Assembly: GCA_016584305.1 (NCBI GenBank)
Contig: JACEEZ010020527.1
Location: 222,001 to 286,000 of the forward strand
DNA: 64,000 nucleotides
From: Chionoecetes opilio
Lineage: Eukaryota > Arthropoda > Malacostraca > Decapoda > Majidae
Direction: 5' to 3'
Shown here: positions 28,418 through 38,739 of the stretch, piece after piece
How positions within the stretch are numbered: position 1 is the stretch's first letter
How the letters are laid out: each line of letters opens with the position of its first letter
The notes under the pieces: model-generated
Databases searched by the model: none
What the model was told of the DNA's origin: nothing
Seen by the model: only the letters and a program-made list of their open reading frames with translations
Program-made: the position numbers and the translations under genes

Positions 28418-28559
28418 CCCACCGGACTAAATAAGCATTTTTACAGTGTTTTTAATACCGGAGTTTCGCGATCCGCGAGTTTCGCGGTATGCCTCCGGAA
28501 GAAAGCAAGCGCGAAACTCAGGAGGGTAGTGTAGTGTAATGTCTTAAGAACATTTTATT

Positions 28560-28916
28560 TCTTTATTCTAGGCTAAGTGAGCATAGGTACAGTTGTTTAG
28601 GTGGTGAATTTTATTTCTTATAACAGTTCTTTCATATTCCTTCCTTCTTTCTTCTCTTCCACCATTCGTCCCCCCCCGTAAAATACCAACTCGAGCCGGT
28701 TATCTCTGCGGATGTTTAAGTTCGAGGAGGGTGTGTTATCATAGAAACACATTCCCCTGAATTCCAATAACAGCGTCAATCTATTGACCGATCCAAAGAC
28801 TACTCTATACTGGACTTGCTACTCGTGCCCCGCGCCAACCCGCCCATGACCAGTGGAGGCCAGTTTTGCAATTCCTGCCATTTTAGAACATCACCCCTAT
28901 TTCCCTTCCTAAGGTT
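28560..28916. other. Non-coding region, no recognised features
   Basis: Mixed composition with a C-run at 28670. No motif, TIR or frame that I would call. Confidence 0.5.
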
Positions 28917-29213
28917 TATCAGTATATATGATATACCATTATCTTCGTAAATGTTTGTTCTATAATATTATCAAATAAAAAACAGTAAAATAAACTAAAG
29001 AAATGCCATTATGAGAGTGAAGAAATATGCATGACCTCAATATATACTTAAACTCTTCGCCATTTAATATTTTGCGAGAAAACATTTTAGATGAAACATA
29101 TCAATAGAAGCGGATTTTCATTAGCTTTCCATTGATATATTTCGTTTTCTGATAAATGAATTAGAACCATGCATAAATTAGCGTTAACTAAAAAAATAAC
29201 ATCATCAATCGGA
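28917..29213 (+). repeat. Repeat Y, copy 1
   Basis: About 297 bp from TATCAGTATATATGATATAC to CATCATCAATCGG. It is repeated in the same direction at 29258-29543 and at 49967-50260, and in reverse at 50269-50440. Nothing coding. The three direct copies have similar lengths and ends, so Y is a dispersed element, probably a MITE. Confidence 0.8.
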
Positions 29214-29257
29214 TCGGCAAGTAAAAAAGTGTTCCATGAATACAGTAGACTATGGCT

Positions 29258-29543
29258 TATCAGTATAAATGATACACTGTTATCTTCGTAAATGTTTGTT
29301 CTATAATATTATTAAATAAAAAACTGTAAAATACACTAAAGAAATTCCATTATGAGACTCTGAAGAAATATGCATTCACTTAAACTCATCGCCATTTAAT
29401 ATTTTGCGTGAAGACTTTTTACATGCAACATATCAATAGAAGTGGAATTTTATTAGCTTTCCATTGCTATATTTCGTTTTCTGATAAATGAATTAGAACC
29501 ATGCATAAATTAGCGTTAACTAAATAAATAACATCATCAATAG
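29258..29543 (+). repeat. Repeat Y, copy 2 (direct duplication)
   Basis: The same 0.29-kb sequence as copy 1, separated by 44 bp (CGGATCGGCAAGTAAAAAAG then the rest). It shares the words TTCGTTTTCTGATAAATG and ATGCATAAATTAGCGTTAAC. Confidence 0.8.
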
Positions 29544-29559
29544 TCTGCTTGTCCGGTAG

Positions 29560-30519
29560 CGAATGGGGTCCTCTAAATCCAAAATCTGTTAAACCCTTAT
29601 CCGGTAGTGAATAGGTCCCTTAAATCCGAAATCTGTTAAACCGAGGTCCGTTAAATCGAGGGTTGACTGTACTGCCAAAAATTTACCATTATATCAGCCA
29701 GAAACGCTTAAGTTAGGCTAAATAAGATTAGGTTAGGTTAGGTTAAGGTAATCGTCCAGACCATTTCATCATTCCTGATTTAATGCAATCAAATCATAGC
29801 CATTAACGAGTATATCAACAATACGTCGTCACTTTTTGCATCCAGTCAGCCGTTTTTAAATAATTCGCAATCAAAATCTGCAAATTCCCCGAGTTCTCAA
29901 AACACTCCAGACGATGCGGCCAACTCAAGTTCAGGCTCGGTGACGTAGTACAGAACCACCACCACCAGTACTTGTAGATGCAATAGTCTTAGCGCGAAAT
30001 GCCAAAGGTACCGTCACTTGGAGCAAAAAACAGTGCAGTGTCAAGACGGCTGCCAGGAAGATAACAAACACCTTGAGCTGGAGCTTGAGTTGGGAGTCAC
30101 CCAGCGAATGCTGTCGGTGAATTCTTTGGCCGGGCGTTCTTCCATACACGTAATCTGTTGATTACCAACCGACATGGTCGCATGTGGGCGGTGTATTCTG
30201 GGCCGACGTCATTCCGTGACGTCAGCGCTCGTTTCGCCAAAAGTGAATTTGAAGCGCCACATTGGGATTCTGGCACCGTATCCAACCTATCGCCAAGCTA
30301 AGATTCGCCAAACGCGAGGGACCACTGTAAGGGTTTTTTTCTTCTTTTTTTTTAGTGCCGCAAACCAAAATTATTCCAATTTGGGTCCCGATTACCTTAT
30401 TTCCCATATAATCATCCCATATAAACTATAAAGGTTCAATGCACAAGGAATCGCGTATTCGAGTTTCGCGTCGATTACAACGATTACAAATTAGGAGCGA
30501 AACTTGGTGCACCACTGTA
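29560..30519. mobile_element. Three successive pogo/Tigger-type right ends
   Basis: Three inverted-repeat termini pointing the same way, each followed by TA: GATTTAACGGACCTCG-type end finishing GAGGGTTGACTG at 29669; CGCGAGGGACCACTG at 30327; and GAAACTTGGTGCACCACTG at 30517. Partner left ends were not identified. The middle stretch holds a short TTAGG run (29736-29752) and, at 30070-30100, text shared with 28090-28110 in element F. Minus-strand frames 29931-30285 show no domain. Confidence 0.55.
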
Positions 30520-30699
30520 GTTCTCTTTTGTTAACTTTTTGTCCCTTATCAGTTCATTTCCTTGGTTTCCTTTATTCATTTATATTTTATTTGGTTACGC
30601 TGTTCGGACCTGGATATATAAGATCATAGTTTATTGCGAAAATCTGTCATAACAATGTATAATGTCAACAGGCAAGCAAGAGCCAGTGAGTAGAGCCAG

Positions 30700-30960
30700 G
30701 CAAGACTCAGCTACTAGAAGAAGTTTGGGAGGACTTCAGAAAACCAGGTGGAGGGATGTAGTAGAAGTAAAGGTCATAACAGATGAAACAACAGATGGAG
30801 AATTTAGGAACTGAGTAAGATGAAGAGAAATAATTAGTGGAAAGAATTAACGGAACTAGCCCTTGTAAACACTGTAGGTGAGGAGCATCACAATAAAGGC
30901 CAGAGAGCAAAGGAACCCTGTGGCATTGATCATGTCTTTTACATGTTTGTATTGTTTTTA
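30700..30960 (+). mobile_element. Decayed LINE 3-prime remnant
   Basis: Short text resembling the end of an endonuclease-RT protein: GGLQKTRWRDVVEVKV near 30730-30775 and WR-II-like text after. It has many stops. Assignment is by resemblance to the Arg-rich C-terminus seen in LINE K. Confidence 0.35.
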
Positions 30961-31087
30961 AATTGTGCATATAAGAGGGGGGGCCATGGATTAATGGGCA
31001 CTTGTACAGTACAGTAAAAGCCTTATAACTCGGCACTGTTTAACTCGGAATTTGATATAACTCGGCATGGGAGACATTTTTTACACC

Positions 31088-31379
31088 TATACCTATAGCG
31101 CGTGTAGGCAGTGAGCTCCAGGGGTGGAATGGTAGGCCCTGGAGGTTCACTCGAGGGCTGTGATGGTTGGCCCTCGCCCGTGGTGGCACAGGCAGGATTG
31201 TTATAGTGACGCCTGTGATTAGAGGCTCATGCCGCCCCGTGTCCTCCCATGCACTCACAGTCGAAGGTAGAGTTAATGGACAGGGCATGTGGGTGTTCTT
31301 TGGCCACTCGACGGTGCAGAAAGATTTCAAGTGGATTTATGGGTCTCACTCGGGATCGAACCACTGCTACCGCCTCACC
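31088..31379 (-). mobile_element. tRNA-derived SINE S3, head deleted
   Basis: The S1-family SINE on the minus strand. The variable-arm region of the tRNA-like head is lost: GGGATCGAACC is fused directly to CACTGCTACCGCCTC at 31350-31376, so the A and B boxes are abnormally close. The body is intact and ends at a T-rich tract near 31080. Confidence 0.75.
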
Positions 31380-31965
31380 TAAACTGCATCCCATGGTTTT
31401 CACTCGGCATATCATGCCCTCATAACCTCTTCTGTGAACATGTAAACAGAAAGTCGGCAAAAAATAATGTATCTCGGCATATTGATGTTATAACTGCATC
31501 TCTTCACTTACACTCGGCATATCGTCAGTCGCATAAAGTCGTATTTTTGTCCTTTTGATCTTTTCCTGCAGGCTCAGGCTCTTCAATTTCATTCCCTTCC
31601 TGCTGGAGACACCCTTGCATGATGGAGCTGACATCTTGAAATACAGTACTGTAGGATGTAATCCCAAAACACTGTCTTGGATATGAATTCCGTTTTTTGT
31701 CGAAATTGAAAAAGGATTGGTTTCTGCTTCAAAAACACAAGCTTGGTAGGAACCGAAATAATAATCAATGCAAAACATTGCAAACAATATCACAAAGTAA
31801 TATAACACACATTTCAGCAAGTGTTATTGGATTGGGATTCGTAATCCATGACGGTGCTTGGACGACAAAAACACGGCTCAGCCTAAGCGCTGGTTCCCGA
31901 CCTTTGCTTTATTTGCCACCTATTTTACGTGTTTTGGGATTACATCATACAGTACTGTATATCAA

Positions 31966-32130
31966 GATGTCAGCTCCATCACGCAAGGGTGTCTCCAGCA
32001 GGAAGGGAATGAAATTGAAGAGCCTGAGCTGCAGGAAAAGGTGAAAGTACTGGCAAGGATGGATGCAGGTGCGTCCATGCGTGCTATTTGTGCTGAGTTT
32101 GATAAGCAAATCTGTACTGTATTTACCTTT
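31966..32130 (+). pseudogene. pogo-type transposase N-terminus (Psq-like HTH), right arm
   Basis: It begins MSAPSRKGVSSRKGMKLKSL. After a frameshift at the GCAGGAAAAGG position it continues KVLARMDAGASMRAICAEFD in another frame, the helix-turn-helix that starts pogo/Tigger transposases. The mirror copy on the minus strand (31635 down to 31558) begins MSAPSCKGVSSRKG and stays in frame longer (LKSLSLQEKIK). The second DNA-binding domain and the DDE domain are absent. The two ATGs face away from each other from the centre of the palindrome. Confidence 0.7.
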
Positions 32131-32294
32131 TTTTTTTTTTTTCTTTTTTTCTTTCTTCATATCAGAGGAGGACATTGCATAACTCAGCACATTGAATAAC
32201 TCGGCAAGGGCCAGAGCCCCTATCGTGCCGAGTTATAAGGCTTTTACTGTACATGTATTTGCTGCCAAACCCCACCAATGTTAAAGCTTCTTGT

Positions 32295-33438
32295 AATCAA
32301 TCAATCAATCATTGGGGCATGCGCCGGGGGCCTCGTCATCTCGCCCCACCCTACGACGCCACTCCCGGAGGTCACCACGCGCGAATCCCCATGCAGGCTC
32401 CTTTCCAATACCAAGCAACTCTCAACAGGAAACATGCACTTGCCCCAGCCACGAACCTTGTGGGCACCCCCTTGGCCTCCTCCACGCTGGATTGTCTTAC
32501 AGATACAGCCCGATGGGAAGGATCGGTTTCAGGGTAGCGTGCCACATGCCCATATAGCCGAAGTTGGCGCTGGCAGACTATGCAGGTAATAGGCTTTGAT
32601 TCAGTCTCACGGTGCAATCGCTGATTTGACACGTAATCATCCCAGCGATATCTCTTGATTCTGCGAACACTTATTTCCAAAGACATCGATTCGCCTCTTC
32701 AAGTCGCTATTTAGTGTCCATGCCTCACAACCATAGAGTAAGACAGGGATCACAAGCGACTTGAAGATCCGGATCTTTGTCCTCCTGCACAGGTACCGAC
32801 AACGCCAAATACTCCTGCTGAGCGAGTCCATAACACCGTGGGCTATGCCAATCCGCCGTAAGACTTCTTGACGTGACCTGCCGTCATTACGGACTGCGCT
32901 AGCAAGGTATGTAAAACTTTCCAAGATCTCAATGTTCTTGCCGCATGCATGAACAGACTGTACTGTTTCATCTAGTAAGCCTCCAAACACCTGGGCCTTG
33001 GTCTTGAGCCAGGAGACTTCAAGTCCCAAAGGCTTTGCCTCCTCGTGCAGTGCCTCGTGAGCCATCACCAGGACCTCAAATGACTCAGCATAGATAACAG
33101 CATAATCGGCAAAAACAAGATCAGTGATCTTGGTATTGCAAAGGAATGCTCCACAATCCTTTTGATTGACAACTTTGCCCAATACCCAGTCCATGCAAGT
33201 GTTGACAAGTGATGGGGCAAAGACGCACCCTTGCCTCACTCCTGTATTCGCAGGAAAAAAGCTGAATACACCTCCCCCACCTTCACAGCACTCAAGAGTC
33301 CCAGAGTACAGGACAGTCATCAAACCAATAGTCCTTGCAGGAATCACGCGAAGTCTCAGAAGATCCCCGAGTGACTCACGATGCACTGAGTCAAACACCT
33401 TTTTCAGATCAACATAGGCTGCAAGCACCCCCTGTCGA
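32295..33438 (-). pseudogene. RTE LINE C, reverse transcriptase fragment
   Basis: A minus-strand, 5-prime-truncated RTE copy. A 263-residue frame (33428 to 32637) runs from AAYVDLKKVFDSVHRESLGD through VRQGCVFAPSLVNTC, the catalytic box FADYAVIYAES (second Asp has become Tyr) and LLYGCEAWTL to the RIDVFGNKC region, where a small deletion breaks it. The C-terminal VSNQRLHRETESKPITC and RLYGHVARYPETDPSHR text follows at 32650-32520. The element ends in the tail TGATTGATTGATT (plus strand AATCAATCAATC at 32295). It is inactive through truncation and loss of a catalytic residue. Confidence 0.85.
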
Positions 33439-33667
33439 AAATCACAGCGGTGTTCATTCCAAAAATGTTAAAAATCTTAAAATTGCAACAACAAAAATCT
33501 TAAATGTAACGAAACATAGTTTCAACATGGCGCAGTTGTATAGTAGACCATAACAATGGTAGAGGGCGCAGCAATCACATAAAGTTGGCAGTCTTTCTCT
33601 GTCTCCCCTCAGTCACGCTCGCTCTCTCAGCATGGGGGACACAGTGAAGTGATAATTACAGTACAGC

Positions 33668-33957
33668 ATGTCTCCAAAACGACTTTCATCTCCAGCAGCT
33701 GGTAAGCCTAAACCAAAGCGTATAAAGCATACCTTGACTCTAGAGGACAAAGTTAAAATACTTGACATGGTTAAAGGTGGAGAAACAAACACAGCCGTTG
33801 CCGGAAAATGTGAAATTAATGAAAGTGCTGTGCGGTACCTGAAGAAACAAGAGGTCCAGATAAGGCATGCTGATACCACGAGTGTTGGTGGAAGTGCTAA
33901 AAATGCAGCAAATTTGAGGGATAAAGTGATGACTCGTATGGAATCGGCACTCTGTGT
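33668..33957 (+). pseudogene. Tigger transposase, N-terminal part (Psq/CENP-B HTH)
   Basis: It starts MSPKRLSSPAAGKPKPKRIK (basic, likely nuclear localisation) and continues TLTLEDKVKILDMVKGGETN with AVAGKCEINESAVRYLKKQE, the first helix-turn-helix of pogo/Tigger transposases, then RDKVMTRMESALCV. The frame is cut there by the LINE J5 insertion and picks up at 36879 with WIDDCRGKNM. Start choice: the first Met after the untranslated region, in the position usual for TIGD1-like proteins. Confidence 0.85.
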
Positions 33958-36878
33958 ATTTACCTAGTTGTGTTTTACAGGGCCTGAGCTACACTCGTGT
34001 GGTCCCGTCTCCGTATCTACATTTATCCAGTCTTTCTTTCAATTGGTGCACATTATGTGCCGATATCACCTCATTTAGACCATTCCAAACTTCTACATTT
34101 CTATGAGGGAAGCTGTACTTCTTTATGTTGCTCAGGCATCTCCCTTTTCCTAGTTGTTTTGTTTGTCCTTTTGTGTATCGACCTTCTCTTTGTTTCTGAG
34201 TCAGTAGTCTCTCATTGTCTGTTTCTTCCATCTTAGTTATCAGTTTAAAAATTGTTATTAAGTCTCCTCTTTCTCTTCTCTGCTCAAGTGTTGGTAACTT
34301 TATTTCCTTCAACCTTTCCTCATTAGAAAGTTCTTCTAGCTCTGGTACCATCTTTGTTGCCATTCTCTGTATCCTCTCTAACTTTTTAACATGCTTCTTT
34401 TTATATGGGGACCATACAATATCCGCATATTCCATTTTTGGTCGGATCATTGTAGTTATTATCTTTCTCATCATATTTGTGTCTCTGTAATGAAATGCCA
34501 CTCTAATATTCTTTAACATCCTGTATGTATCTCCAAATATATTATGTATACGTTTTTCTGGTTGTAGGTTATTCTGCATTATCACTCCCAGGTCCTTTTC
34601 TTCCTGAACCTTTGCAATTACTTAATTTCCTATTTTATATGGCCATTTATATCTCTTTTTGCTTTTTCCAATTTCCATCACATGACACTTCTTTACATTA
34701 AACTCCATTTCCCATCTTCTGCTCCATTCGTAGATCTTGTTCAGGTAATTTTGTAGTGTTTCACAATCTTTATAGCTTATTATTTCTCTTAAAAGTTTTG
34801 CATCATCCGCAAATAGACTAATATAACTATTTATTTCCTCCGTCATGTCATTGACGTAAATCGTGAACATTATTGGTGCCAACACTGATCCTTGTGGTAC
34901 TCCACTAAATACGTTTCTCCATTCAGACTTTTCATCCTTCACTACTGTTCTCATTTCTCTTCCCCTCAGATAACTTTGCATCCAGGTTTTGATCACCCCT
35001 GTGATTCCTCCTATATTTTCCAATTTCCAAAGTAGTTTCTCATGTGGAACTTTATCAAATGCCTTTTTAAGATCTAGATATACACAGTCTGCCCATCCAT
35101 CTCCTTCTTGTGTTGTATCAATTATTCTTGAGTAAAAGCTTTTTAAGTTGGTCACACATGATCTTTTTTTCCTAAAACCATACTGCTGGTCTGTTATTAA
35201 ACCTGCTGGTCTGTTATTAAACCTTTATTTTCGAAGTATTCCGTCCATTGCTTCTTTATTATTTTCTCACATATCTTGCATACTGTGCTAGTTAATGACA
35301 CTGGTCATTAATTTAGTGGTTCATCTTTTTTCCCATTCTTGTATATTGGCACTATATCTGCTCTCTTCCACCCCTTTGGCACTTTTACTGTTGTAATGAG
35401 CACTTTATCATATCATATACTGGTTCAACCAACTGCTTTCTGCACTCTTTTAAAACATAACCCGACACTCCGTCTGGTCCTAGTGCTTTCCTCTCCTCCA
35501 ATTCCTTCAACAATTCACAAACTTCCTCCTTCTCTATTTTTATTTTCCTCTCCATTCTGACTTTTTTCATCCTTGCAGTTCATTGAATTTTGATTCTTTT
35601 TTAATACTTGCTGCAAGTCTTTATTTAGAATTTCACTCAATATTTTTGGATCTTCATATATCATATTACCTTCTTTCAATCTCTCCACTTTGTCCTTATG
35701 CTTGATTCTTCCATTGATAAATCTGTAGAAGTTTGGGTTCTTCCTTACACTTTTCATCTATATCCTTCTCATAACTCTTCTCTTCCTCTCTCCTTACGCA
35801 CACATATTCATTTCTTGCTAATTTATAGTCTTGTTTATTTCTCTGTGTCTGATTTTTCTTTACTTTTTTCCATGCCTCATCCCTTATTCTCTTTGCCTTC
35901 TCACATTTTCAATTAAACCATTATTTCTTTCCCTTTTCTCTTGGTGTATATAGTGGTACGTGTTTTTCAACTCCTTTCTCATATATGCTCAGAAAAATGT
36001 TGAATTTCACTTGCACATCGGTCACTCCTTTCATTTCTTCCCAGTCAATTTCTTCATTGTATTTTTTCAGTTTTTCCATGTTAGTTTTTCTAAAGTCTCT
36101 TCTGCTCCTTTTGTACAATTCATCTTCCTCCTTTATTTCCTCTTTCGTCTCCATTTCTAAGATTTTCTAAGATTTGGTCACTTTTTCCAATGGAGCACCC
36201 ATAATTAATTGATCTCATTTGCTAGGTCCTTTTGTTAACACTAGGTCAAGTCTTGCTGGTTCGTCATCTCCCCTATATCTTGTGTTTTCTGTCACCCATT
36301 GAGTCATCATGATTTCCTTTGTTAGTTTCAACAATCTATCTCCCCAGGTATTTTCATTTCCTCCTTCAAATGTCTCCCATTTTACTTCTTTGCAATCTCC
36401 AACCAGCAGTATCTTTTTACTATTCTTGATTATTTTGTTTAAGTACTTCAAGGTGTCTTCTAATACTTTCTCATGTTCTTCCTTGTTCCAGGTATTTGTT
36501 TGGGTGGTACTACATAGGTTGCCACTATTGTCTGTGTTTCTCTATTTCTGACTTCTATTTGTACACTCACTATTTCAGCTCTTCCTTCTCCATACTCCAC
36601 TTTTGTTACCTTCACCCCTAATTTTGTGAGTATCATAACTCCACCACCTCTTCTACCACTTCTGTCCCTTCTCCACATGTTATATTTGTTGCTTAGTATC
36701 ACTTGATCTTCCTTTACTAATTTTGTTTCTGTTAAACACACTACTTCTGGATCTTTATTTAATAAGTAATCTTTTAGTTCTAGCCTTCTTGGTAAAATTC
36801 CATCTTTATTTGTATACATCACTTTCATTTCTTTTTTTGCATCATTTTTCCTCACCCCATTTTCCTTTAGTCTTTTTT
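33958..36878 (-). mobile_element. LINE J5 (CR1/jockey-type) on the minus strand
   Basis: A 2.9-kb LINE of the J2 subfamily inserted in the Tigger transposase gene. Minus-strand order: endonuclease start (36855-36460, LTETKLVKED and GGGVMILTKLGV), endonuclease end (36451-36215, where GDFN has lost two residues: VGDCKEVKWE), linker (36154-35515), fingers (35570-35385, ALGPDGVSGYVLKECRKQ), palm (35155-34622, VPQGSVLAPIMF and intact SLFADDAKLL), thumb and C-terminus (34585-33989, RRERGDLITIFK, stop after GDGTTRV), and the tail ending ACAACTAGGTAAATACAC at 33958. It has several frameshifts. Confidence 0.85.
34622..35155 (-). pseudogene. LINE J5 reverse transcriptase palm region
   Basis: A 177-residue frame: SFYSRIIDTTQEGDGWADC, YLDLKKAFDKVPHEKLLWKL (first catalytic Asp), RGREMRTVVKDEKSEWRNVF, SGVPQGSVLAPIMFTIYVND and SLFADDAKLLREI (catalytic box intact), ending with MEFNVKKCHVMEIGKSKK. 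This copy keeps the VID frame that J3, J4 and J6 have lost. The C-terminal continuation is the separate 198-residue frame 34585-33989 (LGV-like start, RPKMEYADIVWSPYKKKH, RRERGDL). A stop between the two frames prevents a joined product. Confidence 0.8.
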
Positions 36879-38739
36879 GTGTGTGGATAGATGACTGTAG
36901 AGGGAAAAATATGGCACTTGATTCAAACCTGATTCGTGAAAAAGCTCTCAGTCTGCACTCCCGTTACTCTGCTGACCACTTAGAAAATCCAGGCTCTTCA
37001 ACAAACCCTAATCTAAAACCCTTCACTGCAAGTAAGGGTTCGTTAGACCGATTCAGAAAGAGGTTTTCACTGAAAAATGTGAAACTATATCTATACTATA
37101 ATGACTAATATACTATAATAACTAAACTATAATGTATAAACTATATGTGAATCAGCGGCAGCTGATCATGAGGCTGTTGCCGCCTATCCAGCTATGCTAA
37201 AAAAAGTGATTGAAGAGAAGGGCTATAAACCTGAACAGGATTTTAATGCAGATGAAAATGCTATATTTTGCAAGAAAATGACAAACTGGACATACATAAG
37301 TATGCAAGAGAAAACTTCATCAGGGTTTAAAGCTGCAAAAGATTGCTTTACTCTAATGATGTGTGGCAACGCTGCAGGCCATATGATCAAGCCTGCGCTT
37401 ATCTACCGGGCGGCAAATCCTCGAGCTTTGAAAAACAGAACAAAATTGTCTCTCCCTGTCTACTGGATGTATAATAGCAAGGCGTGGATGACAAAACTTC
37501 TGTTCAGTGATTGGTTTCACAAATGTTATATCTCTGAGGTAAGGCGGTACCTGAGTGATCAGGGACTAGAATTTAAAGTTCTGCTTTTGTTAGATAATGC
37601 CCCCGGTCACCCTGATGCACAGCATTTAGAAACTGAAGAAATTGAAATACTGTACCTGCCTCCAAATACCACTTCCCTTATCCAACCTATGGATCAAGGT
37701 GTAATTCGTGCATTTAAAGCCTTGTACACTCGGTGGAGCATGCAGAAAATTTTTGAGGCCATGGAGCATGACACTGAGTTTAGTCTTTCTACCTACTGGC
37801 GCAATTTTAACATTGCAGACAGTATCAGTATCTTGCTGTCAGTAATCGATGAATTGAAAAAGGAAACTGTCAATGCTTGCTGGAAAAATTTGTGGCCAGA
37901 GTGTAAATGATCACAAGGGTTTCTCACCATCAGATATTAAAACAGATGCTGTTGATAAAATACTGAAACTGGCACGCATTGTTGGTGGGGAAGGTTTTGA
38001 AGATCTCACTGCAGATGAAGTTGATGAGTTAGTCGAGTCAACTAAAGATGTCCTAACTGAGCAGGAAATTGATGAAATCACAAAGTCTGCTAGTGAAGAA
38101 GAGTGGGATCCAGAAAAAGGTGAAAGTGCTGCCATTGAAGAAGAGGATGAGGGACTTTCACTTGTACGTCTGGCAAGCCTGATGCGTACAATTAAGGAAG
38201 TGAGTGACAATGTTTACGCACGGAATACAAACATACAACGAGCCCTTAAATTCCAGCATGGTTTAGAAGGAGTCCTAGCTCCTTACAAAGCCTTGTTTAA
38301 TGAAAAAAAGAAGGGAAAATATCAGATACCGATAACCATGTTTTTCACAAGAAAGCGGCCTGCCCAGCCTGCACCAGTCCCTCCCGTGCCAGTAGCTGAG
38401 GCGGACCCAGATGAGTCAGTGACTAAGGCAGACCCAGATGAGTCAGTGACTGAGGCAGACCCAGATGAGTCAGTGACTGAGGCAGACCCAGATGAGTCAG
38501 TGACTGAGGCAGACCCAGATGAGTCAGTGACTGAGGCAGACCCAGATGAGTCAGTGACTGAGGCAGACCCAGATGAGTCAGTGACTGAGGCAGACCCAGA
38601 TGAGTCAGTGACTAAGGCAGACCCAGATGAGTCAGTGACTGAGACAGACCCATTCGAGCCACTACCAGACGACGACCCAGATGAGTCACTACCAAAGGAT
38701 GACCCAGATGAGCCGTCCAGTGAACCTGAGCTTATCTAA
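36879..38739 (+). pseudogene. Tigger (TIGD1-like) transposase, DDE part and tail
   Basis: It continues the 33668-33957 frame. 36879-37090 holds the CENP-B-type second HTH (LIREKALSLHSRYSADH, FTASKGSLDRFRKRFSLKNV). An about 55-bp TA-rich stretch near 37088-37145 disrupts the frame. 37194-37910 carries the DDE_1 domain: FNADENAIFCKK (first Asp), VLLLLDNAPGHPDAQ (second) and SLIQPMDQGVIRAFKALY (third). A one-base shift near 37905 leads into 37915-38739 with an acidic C-terminus (ADEVDELVESTKDVLTEQEI, SASEEEWDPEK) and the nine-unit ADPDESVT[E/K] repeat. All three catalytic acids are present, so decay is recent. Confidence 0.9.
38401..38643 (+). repeat. 27-bp coding minisatellite, nine units
   Basis: Nine tandem 27-bp units (GCAGACCCAGATGAGTCAGT plus GACTGAG) encoding ADPDESVTE or ADPDESVTK. 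Units differ only at GCG/GCA and GAG/AAG. The array lies in frame at the acidic C-terminus of the Tigger transposase and is followed by diverged units (TDPFEPLPD, DDPDESLPK, DDPDEPSSE). Confidence 0.95.

Larger units (their letters stand above)
27097..28531. mobile_element. pogo-type element F with GAGTTTCGCG motifs
   Basis: Left end CACTACCCTCCCGAGTTTCA at 27097 and right end, read on the minus strand, CACTACCCTCCTGAGTTTCG from 28531, both next to TA. GAGTTTCGCG words recur near both ends (27120-27210, 28455-28520). It holds SINEs S2 and S5, a GGGT/GGTG microsatellite, and a module (about 27840-28110) shared with the element at 42806-43862. No transposase domain is recognisable. A solo end of the family is at 14612-14742. 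Confidence 0.75.
31012..32249. mobile_element. Palindromic pogo-type element (CAGTAAAAGCCTTATAAC ends)
   Basis: A 1238-bp element with ends CAGTAAAAGCCTTATAACTC at 31012 and its reverse complement ending GGCTTTTACTG at 32249, both flanked by TA. CTCGGCA words recur subterminally. SINE S3 is inserted at 31088-31379. Inside, 31561-31679 is the reverse complement of 31931-32040 (about 96% identical), so two copies of a transposase start lie head to head. A TIR of this form plus the CENP-B/pogo-like N-terminus places it in the pogo/Tigger group. Confidence 0.8.

Noticed and set aside
28917..29543. LTR pair of a retrovirus-like element
   Set aside because: The two direct copies are only 44 bp apart, lack TG-CA ends and primer sites, and the same unit occurs singly and inverted at 50 kb.
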